Below are positions 56,193 to 64,000 of a stretch of 64,000 nucleotides of DNA, piece by piece; the first letter of the stretch is position 1; each line of letters begins with the position of its first letter. The position numbers and the translations under genes were made by a program. Below the pieces are notes generated by a model, which saw nothing but the letters and a program-made list of their open reading frames with translations, ran no database searches and was not told where the DNA came from. This DNA comes from Ciceribacter lividus (GTDB lineage Bacteria; Pseudomonadota; Alphaproteobacteria; Rhizobiales; Rhizobiaceae). The DNA is taken from positions 186,001 to 250,000 of the forward strand of contig NZ_QPIX01000007.1 in assembly GCF_003337715.1 (NCBI RefSeq), in the 5' to 3' direction.

Positions 56193-58106
56193 ATGGCAAA
56201 AGTAATCGGTATCGACCTTGGAACGACCAATTCTTGCGTCGCCGTGATGGACGGCAAAGACGCCAAAGTTATCGAGAATTCCGAAGGTGCGCGCACCACG
56301 CCGTCAATGGTGGCATTTACCGATGATGGCGAGCGTCTGGTAGGTCAGCCGGCAAAGCGCCAGGCCGTGACCAATCCGACCAACACGCTTTTTGCGGTGA
56401 AGCGACTGATCGGCCGCCGCTACGAGGACCCGACCGTCGAAAAGGACAAGGGCCTCGTCCCGTTCCATATCGTCAAGGGCGACAACGGCGACGCGTGGGT
56501 CGAGGCGAACGGCAAGGGTTATTCCCCGTCTCAGATCTCCGCCATGGTCCTTCAGAAGATGAAGGAAACGGCCGAATCCTATCTCGGCGAAAAGGTCGAG
56601 AAGGCCGTCATCACCGTTCCCGCCTACTTCAACGATGCCCAGCGTCAGGCAACCAAGGACGCCGGCCGCATCGCGGGCCTCGAAGTCCTGCGCATCATCA
56701 ACGAGCCGACGGCGGCCGCATTGGCCTATGGCCTCGACAAGAAGGAAGGCAAGACGATTGCCGTCTACGACCTTGGCGGCGGTACCTTCGATATTTCGAT
56801 CCTGGAGATCGGCGACGGCGTCTTCGAAGTGAAGTCGACCAACGGCGACACCTTCCTCGGCGGTGAAGACTTCGACATGCGTCTCGTCGAATACCTCGCC
56901 AACGAATTCAAGAAGGACAACGGCATCGACCTGAAGAACGACAAGCTTGCTCTGCAGCGTCTGAAGGAAGCTGCCGAAAAGGCGAAGATCGAGCTCTCCT
57001 CGGCGCAGCAGACCGAAATCAACCTGCCGTTCATCACGGCCGACGCTTCCGGTCCGAAGCACCTGACGATGAAGCTCACCCGCGCCAAGTTCGAAAGCCT
57101 GGTCGACGATCTCGTCCAGCGCACCGTTGCACCGTGCAAGGCGGCCCTGAAGGACGCGGGCGTTTCCGCCAGCGAAATCGACGAAGTGGTTCTGGTCGGT
57201 GGCATGAGCCGTATGCCGAAGGTTCAGGAAACCGTAAAGCAGCTGTTCGGCAAGGAGCCGCACAAGGGTGTGAACCCGGACGAAGTGGTCGCCATGGGTG
57301 CCGCCATCCAGGCCGGCGTCCTGCAGGGTGACGTCAAGGACGTCCTGCTTCTCGACGTGACCCCGCTGTCGCTCGGCATCGAAACGCTCGGCGGTGTCTT
57401 CACCCGTCTGATCGATCGCAACACGACGATCCCGACCAAGAAGAGCCAGGTCTTCTCGACGGCTGACGACAACCAGCAAGCAGTGACCATCCGGGTGTCG
57501 CAGGGCGAGCGCGAGATGGCGGCCGACAACAAGCTGCTCGGTCAGTTCGACCTCGTCGGCCTGCCGCCGGCTCCGCGCGGTGTGCCGCAGATCGAAGTCA
57601 CCTTCGACATCGATGCCAACGGCATCGTCCAGGTATCTGCGAAGGACAAGGGTACCGGTAAGGAACAGCAGATCCGCATCCAGGCCTCCGGTGGCCTTTC
57701 CGACGCCGACATCGAGAAGATGGTCAAGGACGCCGAGGCGCATGCCGAGGATGACAAGAAGCGTCGTGCAGGTGTCGAAGCGAAGAACCATGCCGAAAGC
57801 CTGATCCATTCGACGGAGAAATCGCTGAAGGAATATGGCGACAAGGTTTCGGAGAGCGACCGCAAGGCGATCGAAGATGCCATCGCCGCCCTCAAGACCT
57901 CTGTCGAGGCTTCCGAGCCCAACGCCGACGACATCCAGGCCAAGACCCAGTCGCTCATGGAGGTTTCCATGAAGCTTGGTCAGGCGATCTACGAAGCCCA
58001 GCAGGCGGAAGCCGGCGAGGGTGGAGCATCTGCCAAGGGCGATGACGACGTCGTCGACGCCGACTACGAGGAAGTCAAGGACGAAGACGCGAAGAAGTCC
58101 GCCTGA
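56193..58106 (+). CDS. dnaK: Chaperone protein DnaK (Hsp70)
   Basis: The 637-residue Hsp70 has an N-terminal ATPase ([37 protein letters not shown]), a substrate-binding domain from about 395 ([15 protein letters not shown]) and a C-terminal lid ending in the acidic tail [25 protein letters not shown] precedes the ATG at 56193; the open 15-codon upstream extension is ignored. With DnaJ and GrpE it refolds proteins. Confidence 0.98.
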   Translation: MAKVIGIDLGTTNSCVAVMDGKDAKVIENSEGARTTPSMVAFTDDGERLVGQPAKRQAVTNPTNTLFAVKRLIGRRYEDPTVEKDKGLVPFHIVKGDNGDAWVEANGKGYSPSQISAMVLQKMKETAESYLGEKVEKAVITVPAYFNDAQRQATKDAGRIAGLEVLRIINEPTAAALAYGLDKKEGKTIAVYDLGGGTFDISILEIGDGVFEVKSTNGDTFLGGEDFDMRLVEYLANEFKKDNGIDLKNDKLALQRLKEAAEKAKIELSSAQQTEINLPFITADASGPKHLTMKLTRAKFESLVDDLVQRTVAPCKAALKDAGVSASEIDEVVLVGGMSRMPKVQETVKQLFGKEPHKGVNPDEVVAMGAAIQAGVLQGDVKDVLLLDVTPLSLGIETLGGVFTRLIDRNTTIPTKKSQVFSTADDNQQAVTIRVSQGEREMAADNKLLGQFDLVGLPPAPRGVPQIEVTFDIDANGIVQVSAKDKGTGKEQQIRIQASGGLSDADIEKMVKDAEAHAEDDKKRRAGVEAKNHAESLIHSTEKSLKEYGDKVSESDRKAIEDAIAALKTSVEASEPNADDIQAKTQSLMEVSMKLGQAIYEAQQAEAGEGGASAKGDDDVVDADYEEVKDEDAKKSA

Positions 58107-58585
58107 TGCGGAGGCCGACGAAGCGTCTGACACTCGAGAGGCTGGCCTTCGGGCCAGCCGCATTTTCGTTGATCCTCTGCGCGACGGCGGTGACCGCAAG
58201 CGCTGAAACCGCTGCTCGCCCGGAAGATGTTTTTCGCAAGGTTAGCACCGCGGAAGCGAGCGTTGTGCGCGCACTCGGTCGTCGGGACAGCAATGCGCTG
58301 GCGAAAACCGTCGGTGAATTGGGTCAGCTTATTGACGCCGCCCTGAAGCGCCGTGAACAAGGGCAGGAAGCGACCGCCTGCGACATGGCTGCGCATTCGC
58401 TTGCGTTCGCGGCGGTCTCTGCCGCCGAGGGCCTCTCCAACCAAGGAGAGGGCCGGCGCGTTCTCTTTCAGGATGCGATATCGGCAGCAGCGGATTTCCG
58501 CCAGGATGTGCGGGCCTGCGAGAAGCTGATAGGAAGGAACACCGGCAGCCACACGAGTGTGGAGAAGGCCTTGAGAGCTTTGTAA
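58106..58585 (+). CDS. Exported protein of unknown function between dnaK and dnaJ
   Basis: The 159-residue protein starts at the ATG overlapping the dnaK stop by one base. A signal peptide ([14 protein letters not shown], cut near residue 33) leads to a helix-rich mature part with two Cys (near 92 and 138) that could form a disulfide. No family is recognised. A strong terminator-like hairpin lies inside its first codons, so read-through controls its expression. The coding character (Ala/Glu-rich helices, normal codon bias) argues for a real gene. Confidence 0.7.
   Translation: MRRPTKRLTLERLAFGPAAFSLILCATAVTASAETAARPEDVFRKVSTAEASVVRALGRRDSNALAKTVGELGQLIDAALKRREQGQEATACDMAAHSLAFAAVSAAEGLSNQGEGRRVLFQDAISAAADFRQDVRACEKLIGRNTGSHTSVEKALRAL
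58140..58170 (+). terminator. UUCG hairpin after dnaK, likely attenuator
   Basis: GGCTGGCC-TTCG-GGCCAGCC (58140-58159) is a perfect 8-base-pair stem closed by a C(UUCG)G tetraloop, followed by GCATTTTCGTT. It looks like an intrinsic terminator 34 bases after dnaK, placed inside the next reading frame. It would keep dnaK transcripts in excess over the exported protein and dnaJ. Confidence 0.75.
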
Positions 58586-58589
58586 GACC

Positions 58590-59738
58590 ATGGCAAAAGC
58601 AGATTACTACGAAACCCTCGGGGTTGTCCGCACCGCGGACGAGAAGGAACTGAAGAGTGCCTTTCGAAAGCTGGCGATGAAGTATCACCCGGACAAGAAT
58701 CCGGGAGACCAGGATGCTGAGCGGAAGTTCAAGGAAATCAATGAAGCCTATGAGACGCTGAAGGATCCGCAGAAGCGCGCAGCCTACGATCGCTTCGGTC
58801 ATGCGGCGTTCGAGCAGGGCGGCATGGGCGGCGGCGGTTTCCAGGGTGGCGGCTTTGCCGGCGGCGGCTTCTCCGACATTTTCGAAGATATCTTCGGCGA
58901 GATGATGGGCGGTGGACGTGGCGGACGAGCCCGTTCCAGCGGCGGCCGCGAACGCGGCGCCGATTTGCGCTACAACATGGAAATCACCCTCGAGGAAGCT
59001 TTCACGGGCAAGACGGCGCAAATCCGCGTGCCAACCTCGATTACCTGCGACGTCTGTACGGGGACCGGGGCAAAGCCGGGAACGAAGCCGACGACCTGCG
59101 CCACCTGCCAGGGTAGCGGCCGGATTCGAGCCGCCCAGGGCTTCTTCTCCATCGAGCGGACCTGCCCGACCTGTCACGGTCGCGGTCAGACGATCTCCGA
59201 CCCCTGCACCAAGTGCCATGGACAGGGCCGGGTCACCGAGGAGCGTTCGCTTTCAGTCAACATCCCCTCCGGCATCGAGGATGGAACGCGTATTCGTTTG
59301 CAGGGAGAAGGTGAGGCAGGATTGCGTGGCGGCCCTGCGGGAGACCTCTATATCTTCCTTTCGGTCAAGCCGCATGAATTCTTCCAGCGCGACGGCGCCG
59401 ATCTCTATTGCTCGGTCCCGATCTCGATGACAACCGCTGCGCTCGGCGGCACGTTCGATGTGGTCACGCTCGACGGGACGAAGTCGCGCGTAACGGTTCC
59501 CGAAGGCACGCAGGCCGGCAAGCAGTTCCGCCTGAAGGCGAAAGGAATGCCGGTGCTGAGATCGTCGCAGACGGGTGATCTCTACATCCAAATCCAGATC
59601 GAAACGCCGCAGAAGCTCACCAAACGTCAACGCGAGCTGTTGCAGGAGTTCGAACAGATCTCGTCGAAGGAAAACAACCCGCAGTCCAGCGGCTTCTTCG
59701 CCCGGATGAAGGACTTCTTCGATACGCTCAGCGACTGA
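58590..59738 (+). CDS. dnaJ: Co-chaperone DnaJ (Hsp40)
   Basis: The 382-residue type I DnaJ has a J domain with [10 protein letters not shown] near residue 35 and a Gly/Phe-rich linker (about 75-115). Four CxxCxGxG zinc-binding repeats follow ([32 protein letters not shown]), then the C-terminal peptide-binding domain. It stimulates the DnaK ATPase. A terminator follows. Confidence 0.98.
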   Translation: MAKADYYETLGVVRTADEKELKSAFRKLAMKYHPDKNPGDQDAERKFKEINEAYETLKDPQKRAAYDRFGHAAFEQGGMGGGGFQGGGFAGGGFSDIFEDIFGEMMGGGRGGRARSSGGRERGADLRYNMEITLEEAFTGKTAQIRVPTSITCDVCTGTGAKPGTKPTTCATCQGSGRIRAAQGFFSIERTCPTCHGRGQTISDPCTKCHGQGRVTEERSLSVNIPSGIEDGTRIRLQGEGEAGLRGGPAGDLYIFLSVKPHEFFQRDGADLYCSVPISMTTAALGGTFDVVTLDGTKSRVTVPEGTQAGKQFRLKAKGMPVLRSSQTGDLYIQIQIETPQKLTKRQRELLQEFEQISSKENNPQSSGFFARMKDFFDTLSD

Positions 59739-59760
59739 GCACGAAGGTATGCAGACGTTG

Positions 59761-59800
59761 GAAAGGCCGGGGGATGCGTTCTCCCGGCCTTTCTTGTTCT
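59761..59800 (+). terminator. Intrinsic terminator after dnaJ
   Basis: GAAAGGCCGGG (59761-59771) pairs with CCCGGCCTTTC (59783-59793), followed by TTGTTCTTG. It ends the dnaKJ unit and faces the convergent membrane-protein gene. Confidence 0.92.
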
Positions 59801-59818
59801 TGACCATTGGTCAGTCAC

Positions 59819-60076
59819 CTATGGGCGCGGCAACCGGGCGACAAACCAGCCGAAGTGTCGCTGAATCGCCGGCGCGATACCGTAGATGATCGAGAAGACC
59901 ATCACCGGTGCGATCACCAGCGTACGTTGCCAGAGGGGCCAACTCTCGGTCAGCGGCAATACGATGTAGAGCAACGCCGTGACGAACGGATAGACGGCAA
60001 CCAGCATGATCATTGCGAGGCGGAACTTCGACGGGACGGGTACCCTGCCGGCCTGGGCGGAATTTGTATGCGCCAT
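59819..60076 (-). CDS. Small membrane protein divergent from a TetR regulator
   Basis: The 85-residue protein has two hydrophobic helices (about 19-41 and 52-70). I chose ATG 60076, with GGAG 7 bases upstream; an ATG 4 codons earlier is open. Its promoter region carries repeats probably bound by the divergent TetR protein, so it is likely the regulated target. The family resembles DUF2798-type membrane proteins but this is unsure. Confidence 0.72.
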   Translation of the reverse strand: MAHTNSAQAGRVPVPSKFRLAMIMLVAVYPFVTALLYIVLPLTESWPLWQRTLVIAPVMVFSIIYGIAPAIQRHFGWFVARLPRP

Positions 60077-60098
60077 GAGGAACTCCATATGAACGGAA

Positions 60099-60133
60099 CG
60101 TTTCGTTCTATATAGAAACGAGCCGTTTCGTTC
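60099..60133. promoter_or_regulatory. Operator repeats between the membrane protein and TetR genes
   Basis: CGTTTCGTTC occurs as a direct repeat at 60099-60108 and 60124-60133. Between them GAAACG (60115-60120) forms an inverted repeat with the first copy (CGTTTC-N10-GAAACG). This is the usual style of TetR-family operators in a divergent gap. Confidence 0.75.
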
Positions 60134-60166
60134 AAGTGCTTTCTTGTGCTATTGTCGGGCATCGAA

Positions 60167-60784
60167 ATGGCTACAGCGATGAACGACGACCAAGACCTCA
60201 CCAAACGCCGCACCTCGATCGGGGCCCAACGCAATCCGGCGAGCCAGGAGGCGATCCTGCAGGCTGCCGCCGAAATTCTTGCCGAGCACGGGCCGAAGTC
60301 ATTCTCCATTGAAGCTGTCGCCAAGCGCGCGAAGGCCGGCAAGCCGACGATCTACCGATGGTGGCCGAACAAGGCGGCCCTCCTTCTCGACACCTACCAT
60401 CGTCAGAAGAACCCCCATCTGCATGCGGATTCCGGAGACCTGCAACGTGACCTCACCTGGTTCCTGACGGAACTCTTGGCCTTTTGGCGTCGAGGCGGCA
60501 GTGGCGCAATTTTCCGTTCCGTGATCGCCGAAGCGCAGACCGATCAGGCCGCGTGCGAGGCGCTGGGGGCCTATCTGGCGGAGCGCCGCAAACATTTGGG
60601 AGCGCAAATCCGGGCGACTCAGGCGCGCGAGAATATCGGCGCAGAGGTGAACCCGGAACTCGTGGCGGAAATGCTCTCGGGCTTTGCCTGGATAAGGCTG
60701 CTGACCAACCGCCTCGAAATTGACGAGGAAGAGGCTGGAAAGGTGGTAAAGACCATTCTCGACGGCATCCGGGGTCGGGGATAA
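60167..60784 (+). CDS. TetR-family transcriptional regulator
   Basis: The 205-residue regulator has an N-terminal helix-turn-helix at about 30-70 (FSIEAVAKRAKAGKPTIYRW) and a C-terminal ligand domain of the TetR_C_16/YcdC-like kind. ATG 60167 is chosen; a GTG at 60146 and ATG at 60179 are alternatives. It probably represses the divergent membrane protein and itself through the CGTTTCGTTC repeats. The ligand is unknown. Confidence 0.9.
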   Translation: MATAMNDDQDLTKRRTSIGAQRNPASQEAILQAAAEILAEHGPKSFSIEAVAKRAKAGKPTIYRWWPNKAALLLDTYHRQKNPHLHADSGDLQRDLTWFLTELLAFWRRGGSGAIFRSVIAEAQTDQAACEALGAYLAERRKHLGAQIRATQARENIGAEVNPELVAEMLSGFAWIRLLTNRLEIDEEEAGKVVKTILDGIRGRG

Positions 60785-60795
60785 CCTGTCCGCGA

Positions 60796-61005
60796 TCAGT
60801 AATGCGGCGGCCGGGTGATCGCCGGCGCGTCGAGTGATTGTTCCTCCAGCGCCAGAAAGCGTTCCGTCAGCCTGTCGAGCTTGGCACGGGTCTGCTCGAC
60901 GACCTTCCACTGGCTGGCAAGCTGTTCGGAAAGCTCCTCGATCACCCGTCCTTGATGGGCGAGCATTTCCTCGAGACGCGTGATGCGGTTCTCTTCTTCT
61001 GACAT
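60796..61005 (-). CDS. slyX: SlyX-family coiled-coil protein
   Basis: The 69-residue protein has a heptad-like helix (RITRLEEMLAHQGRVIEELS) and the C-terminal PPHY motif, both diagnostic of SlyX. Its function is not known. It converges on the TetR gene. Confidence 0.88.
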   Translation of the reverse strand: MSEEENRITRLEEMLAHQGRVIEELSEQLASQWKVVEQTRAKLDRLTERFLALEEQSLDAPAITRPPHY

Positions 61006-61081
61006 GGCACTCTCCGCCTCGGGTTGGTCTCACGCGTTCATGCAGAAAACCGGCTCGATGAGTCAATTGCTCCCGTCCGAG

Positions 61082-61369
61082 CTAACGTTGTTTCTTCTTC
61101 CTGTAAGGCATCAGCATGATCGCCGAGGCGGTCACGGCCGCGGCGAAGGTCAACGCCAAAGGGGCGCCGATGAGGACTGCCGGCAGGATCGGATTTTGCG
61201 CATGAACGATCCGTGTGCCAAGCCCGCCGACGTCAAACCATATCAGAAGGACGGTAACGCCAACGCCCAGAAGGGCGCCGAAGGCCGCATTGAACGCGAG
61301 GAAGTGCAGCATTTCCCAGTGATCCCGGCGCGCCTCCTCAGGTGTCAGTTCGTCGCGATCGGGCATCAT
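61082..61369 (-). CDS. Two-helix membrane protein of unknown function
   Basis: The 95-residue protein has an acidic start (MMPDRDELTPEEARRDHWEM) and hydrophobic helices at about 28-46 and 63-87, ending in a basic RKKKQR tail. It is encoded between slyX and recF on the opposite strand to recF. No characterised family is recognised; it looks like a conserved rhizobial hypothetical. The 186-base gap before recF shows nothing specific. Confidence 0.78.
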   Translation of the reverse strand: MMPDRDELTPEEARRDHWEMLHFLAFNAAFGALLGVGVTVLLIWFDVGGLGTRIVHAQNPILPAVLIGAPLALTFAAAVTASAIMLMPYRKKKQR

Positions 61370-61555
61370 GGGCTACGCCTTCAGGTCTTCGTGCTGCTCA
61401 TTCATCTCGTTTCGATAATATATGAGGGTGAACCTGGATCGCCACCGGCAGATCGTCGCGCCGTCCCACGTACTCGTAGGGCGGAAAATCGACGCTCGTC
61501 CTTGCCTTCGCCGGACATTCCGCCTAGGTCGTGGGGAACACTGAAACCGGCAACG

Positions 61556-62680
61556 ATGACGCATCGAGTTTTTCTCCGCGAGCTGAAGCTTACCGACTTC
61601 CGCAACTATGCGAGGGTGTCGCTGCCGCTCGACAGCCGCCATGTCGTCCTCACCGGTGAAAACGGGGCCGGCAAGACCAATCTCATGGAAGCGGTCTCCT
61701 TCCTCTCCCCCGGCAGGGGGCTTCGCCGCGCCGCTCTTGCAGATGTCGCACGCGTCGGCGCAGCCGGTGGGTTTGCGGTCTTCGCCGACCTCGAGGGAAT
61801 GGAGGGTGACGTCGAGATCGGCACCGGCACGGATGGCGGAGACGACGCTCTGGTGCGGCGCCTCCGCATCAACGGCACAGCCGCAAAATCCGTCGATGAA
61901 CTCACCGATCATCTCCGCGTGCTCTGGCTGACACCCGCGATGGACGGTCTCTTCACCGGTCCTTCGGCCGATCGGCGGCGGTTCCTCGACCGTTTGGTCC
62001 TGTCGCTTGATCCGGCGCACGGCAGACGCGCGAGCGATTTCGAGCGGGCGATGCGCGGGCGCAACCGACTCCTCGCCGAAGGGCGCTTCGACCCTGCCTG
62101 GCTCGGCGGCGTTGAAAGGCAAATGGCGTCCCTTGGGGTGGCAATGGCGCTCGCGCGCCAGGAGATGCTGGGTTTGCTCACGGCCCTCGTTGACGCCCAG
62201 GATCTGTCCTCGGCATTTCCTTCCGCCAGCCTTGCGCTCTCCGGCTTCCTGGACGATGAAATTGCCGCTCCGGCGATCGATCTCGAAGACCGCTACGCGG
62301 CAATACTGGCGGAAGGACGCTACCGTGATGCCGCCGCTGGACGAACGCTCGAAGGTCCTCACCGCAGCGATCTTCTCGTGCGTCACCGTGAGAAGAACAT
62401 GGAGGCCGAGCGCTGCTCTACGGGAGAACAGAAGGCACTGCTCGTCGGCCTGGTGCTTGCCCATGCACGGCTCGTCGCCAATATGACCGGACACGCGCCG
62501 ATCCTCCTTCTCGATGAGATCGCCGCCCATCTCGACGAGGGTCGACGCGCCGCGCTGTTCGACCGTATCGATGCGCTCGGCGGTCAGGCGTTCATGACGG
62601 GAACAGACAAGTCGATGTTTTCCGCGCTCGGTGACCGAGCCCGGTTTGTCACCGTGAGCGACGGCCACCTCAACGTCTGA
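61556..62680 (+). CDS. recF: Recombination mediator RecF
   Basis: The 374-residue SMC-like ATPase loads RecA at single-strand gaps. Walker A is GENGAGKTNLM near residue 38, the signature region is CSTGEQKALLVGLVLAHA, and Walker B is ILLLDEIAAHLDEGRR. The frame is open far upstream, but ATG 61556 gives the family length. It is not next to dnaA/dnaN, so it does not mark a replication origin here. Confidence 0.95.
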   Translation: MTHRVFLRELKLTDFRNYARVSLPLDSRHVVLTGENGAGKTNLMEAVSFLSPGRGLRRAALADVARVGAAGGFAVFADLEGMEGDVEIGTGTDGGDDALVRRLRINGTAAKSVDELTDHLRVLWLTPAMDGLFTGPSADRRRFLDRLVLSLDPAHGRRASDFERAMRGRNRLLAEGRFDPAWLGGVERQMASLGVAMALARQEMLGLLTALVDAQDLSSAFPSASLALSGFLDDEIAAPAIDLEDRYAAILAEGRYRDAAAGRTLEGPHRSDLLVRHREKNMEAERCSTGEQKALLVGLVLAHARLVANMTGHAPILLLDEIAAHLDEGRRAALFDRIDALGGQAFMTGTDKSMFSALGDRARFVTVSDGHLNV

Positions 62681-62724
62681 CCGGGATACTTTCTCCGGCA
62701 GGCAAAGCGTGCCATCATCCGCTC

Positions 62725-63489
62725 ATGGAAGCACTGACCCCCGAAGAGATATCCCGTTACAAGCGTCACATCCTGCTCTCCGAAGTGGGCGGAGTTGGAC
62801 AGCAGAAGCTCAAGAGGGCACGCGTGATGGTCGTCGGTGCCGGCGGCTTGGGTTCGCCTGTTCTCCAGTACCTCGCGGCAGCCGGCGTCGGCACGCTCGG
62901 TATCGTCGATGACGATCGCGTCTCGCTCTCCAATCTGCAACGGCAGGTGATTCACGACAGCGGCACAATCGGCGAGATGAAGACCCGAAGCGCCGCGGGG
63001 GCAATTGCCCGGCTTAACCCGCACGTCACGGTCCTTTCCTACGAGGAACGGTTTTCAGCCGACATGGCGGAGCGCCACCTTGGGCGCTTTGACCTCCTGA
63101 TCGACGGCTCCGACAATTTCGACACGCGCTATGCGGCCGCTGATGCGGCCGAGCACGCGCGCGTGCCACTGGTTACCGGGGCAGTCGGGCGCTTCGACGG
63201 ATCGCTGACCGTGCTGAAGCCTTATGAAGCCGGCCCTGATGGCCTCGCCAATCCGACTTATCGCGATCTTTTCCCCTCCGCTCCGCCACCCGGGCTCGTA
63301 CCCTCATGTGCAGAGGCCGGAATCATCGGCGCCCTCACCGGCGTCATCGGCACGCTCATGTCCATGGAAGCGATCAAGCTCATTACCGGCATCGGCGAGC
63401 CGCTCGTCGGCAGGCTCTTGCTGTATGATGCTCTTGCCGGACGCTTCGACACGGTTCGCTACAAGCGCCGCGCGCCATCGGGCAGTTGA
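62725..63489 (+). CDS. moeB: MoeB/ThiF-type adenylyltransferase
   Basis: The 254-residue E1-like enzyme has the nucleotide motif GAGGLGSPVLQYLAAAG near residue 38 and the conserved PSCAEAGIIG loop. It adenylates the C-terminus of a sulfur carrier such as MoaD or ThiS. No CxxC zinc pairs and no rhodanese domain are visible, so MoeB versus ThiF is uncertain. Confidence 0.88.
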   Translation: MEALTPEEISRYKRHILLSEVGGVGQQKLKRARVMVVGAGGLGSPVLQYLAAAGVGTLGIVDDDRVSLSNLQRQVIHDSGTIGEMKTRSAAGAIARLNPHVTVLSYEERFSADMAERHLGRFDLLIDGSDNFDTRYAAADAAEHARVPLVTGAVGRFDGSLTVLKPYEAGPDGLANPTYRDLFPSAPPPGLVPSCAEAGIIGALTGVIGTLMSMEAIKLITGIGEPLVGRLLLYDALAGRFDTVRYKRRAPSGS

Positions 63490-63511
63490 CCAAGGGGGCA
63501 AAGGGGCTGCA

Positions 63512-63991
63512 GTGGCAATCCAGATAGCGCGTATCGATGACCACTTCGAACGGTATGACGAACTGCTGCAGGTCATTCTCTCGGCCTTCGCGTACATGGA
63601 AGGCGTCGTTGATCCACCCTCCTCCGCGGCACGGCTGACGCCTCAGGTGCTACAAGACAAAAGTGGCAGCGAAATCGCCTATGTGGCTCTCGAGGGCGAT
63701 CGCATCGTCGGCTGCGTCTTCCTGCGACCGGAGCCGCCGGAAACGCTGTATGTCGGGAAGCTGGCCGTCCTGCCGGATGCGCAGGGAAAAGGTGTCGGTG
63801 GTCGGCTTTTGATGCTTGCAGAGCAAATAGCGCGGGCGGAGGGCCTTTGCGCCTTGCGGCTGGAAGTGCGGGTTGAGCTCACCCGCAACCGGAGCTATTT
63901 TGCAGGCTACGGTTTCGTCAAGACGGCCGAGAACCGGCATCCAGGCTTCGACCGAACGACTTCGATCGAGATGCGCAAGGCGCTCTCGTGA
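63512..63991 (+). CDS. GNAT-family N-acetyltransferase
   Basis: The 159-residue GNAT protein has the acetyl-CoA motif VLPDAQGKGVGGRLL near residue 90 and a C-terminal RNRSYFAGYGFVKT segment. I chose GTG 63512 with AAGGGG upstream; the open frame to 63224 overlaps moeB. It may be co-transcribed with moeB, 22 bases apart. The substrate is unknown. Confidence 0.85.
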   Translation: MAIQIARIDDHFERYDELLQVILSAFAYMEGVVDPPSSAARLTPQVLQDKSGSEIAYVALEGDRIVGCVFLRPEPPETLYVGKLAVLPDAQGKGVGGRLLMLAEQIARAEGLCALRLEVRVELTRNRSYFAGYGFVKTAENRHPGFDRTTSIEMRKALS

Positions 63992-64000
63992 CTTTTACGC

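Noticed and set aside
56304-58199. Minus-strand open frame of 631 codons opposite dnaK
   Set aside because: A well-known type of shadow frame antisense to dnaK; no motifs of its own.
61556-62680. Chromosomal replication origin near recF
   Set aside because: dnaA and dnaN are not adjacent and no DnaA-box cluster was noticed.

Overview
The window reads as DNA from a Rhizobiaceae alphaproteobacterium (Sinorhizobium/Ensifer, Rhizobium, Agrobacterium or Shinella type). Supporting this are high GC with few gaps, a Ti-plasmid-type conjugation module, a rhizobial C-P lyase set, a PcaQ-controlled protocatechuate pathway, and a structured RNA beside polA that matches the position and shape of the rhizobial alpha-r7 sRNA family. 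The species cannot be fixed from the sequence alone.

Positions 1-4074 are a remnant of a conjugative element: a TraA relaxase-helicase, an oriT-like region, and divergent traC and traD. The usual partners traG and traF/B/H are not next to them. Positions 4075-11773 hold the most unusual content, a lower-GC, tightly coupled cluster that looks like an undescribed RiPP (ribosomally made, modified peptide) pathway. It has a 56-residue precursor-like peptide, three cupin/JmjC-like proteins with HxD...H iron sites (two of them paralogues), a prolyl-hydroxylase-like Fe(II)/2-oxoglutarate oxygenase, an ABC exporter without a peptidase domain, an arginase-fold enzyme with all six manganese ligands and an extra N-terminal domain, and a GNAT acyltransferase. 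The Arg-rich peptide C-terminus together with the arginase suggests conversion of peptide arginine to ornithine combined with hydroxylations.

From 12068 onward the content is chromosomal housekeeping. It includes coxG-like, pncB, a ghrA-type reductase, a yejABEF peptide importer, mepA, mgsA, glk, an MsbA-like exporter, dapB and gpmA. Next comes a complete phosphonate block (27182-40271): phnF divergent from phnGHIJKL plus a hexapeptide acetyltransferase, then phnCDE1E2, a 2H-phosphoesterase-like gene, phnM and phnN. Both transcription starts carry Pho-box-like direct repeats. The beta-ketoadipate pathway follows on the minus strand (46593 to 40275) in the order pcaD-C-H-G-I-J-F-B, with divergent pcaQ.

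The last third holds polA, a small membrane protein, the alpha-r7-like sRNA, an M20 peptidase, a YbaK-type deacylase, a class A PBP, dnaK and dnaJ with a secreted-protein gene and a strong UUCG hairpin between them, a TetR/membrane-protein pair with CGTTTCGTTC repeats, slyX, recF, a moeB-type E1-like gene and a terminal GNAT gene. No rRNA, tRNA, CRISPR array or insertion sequence was recognised.
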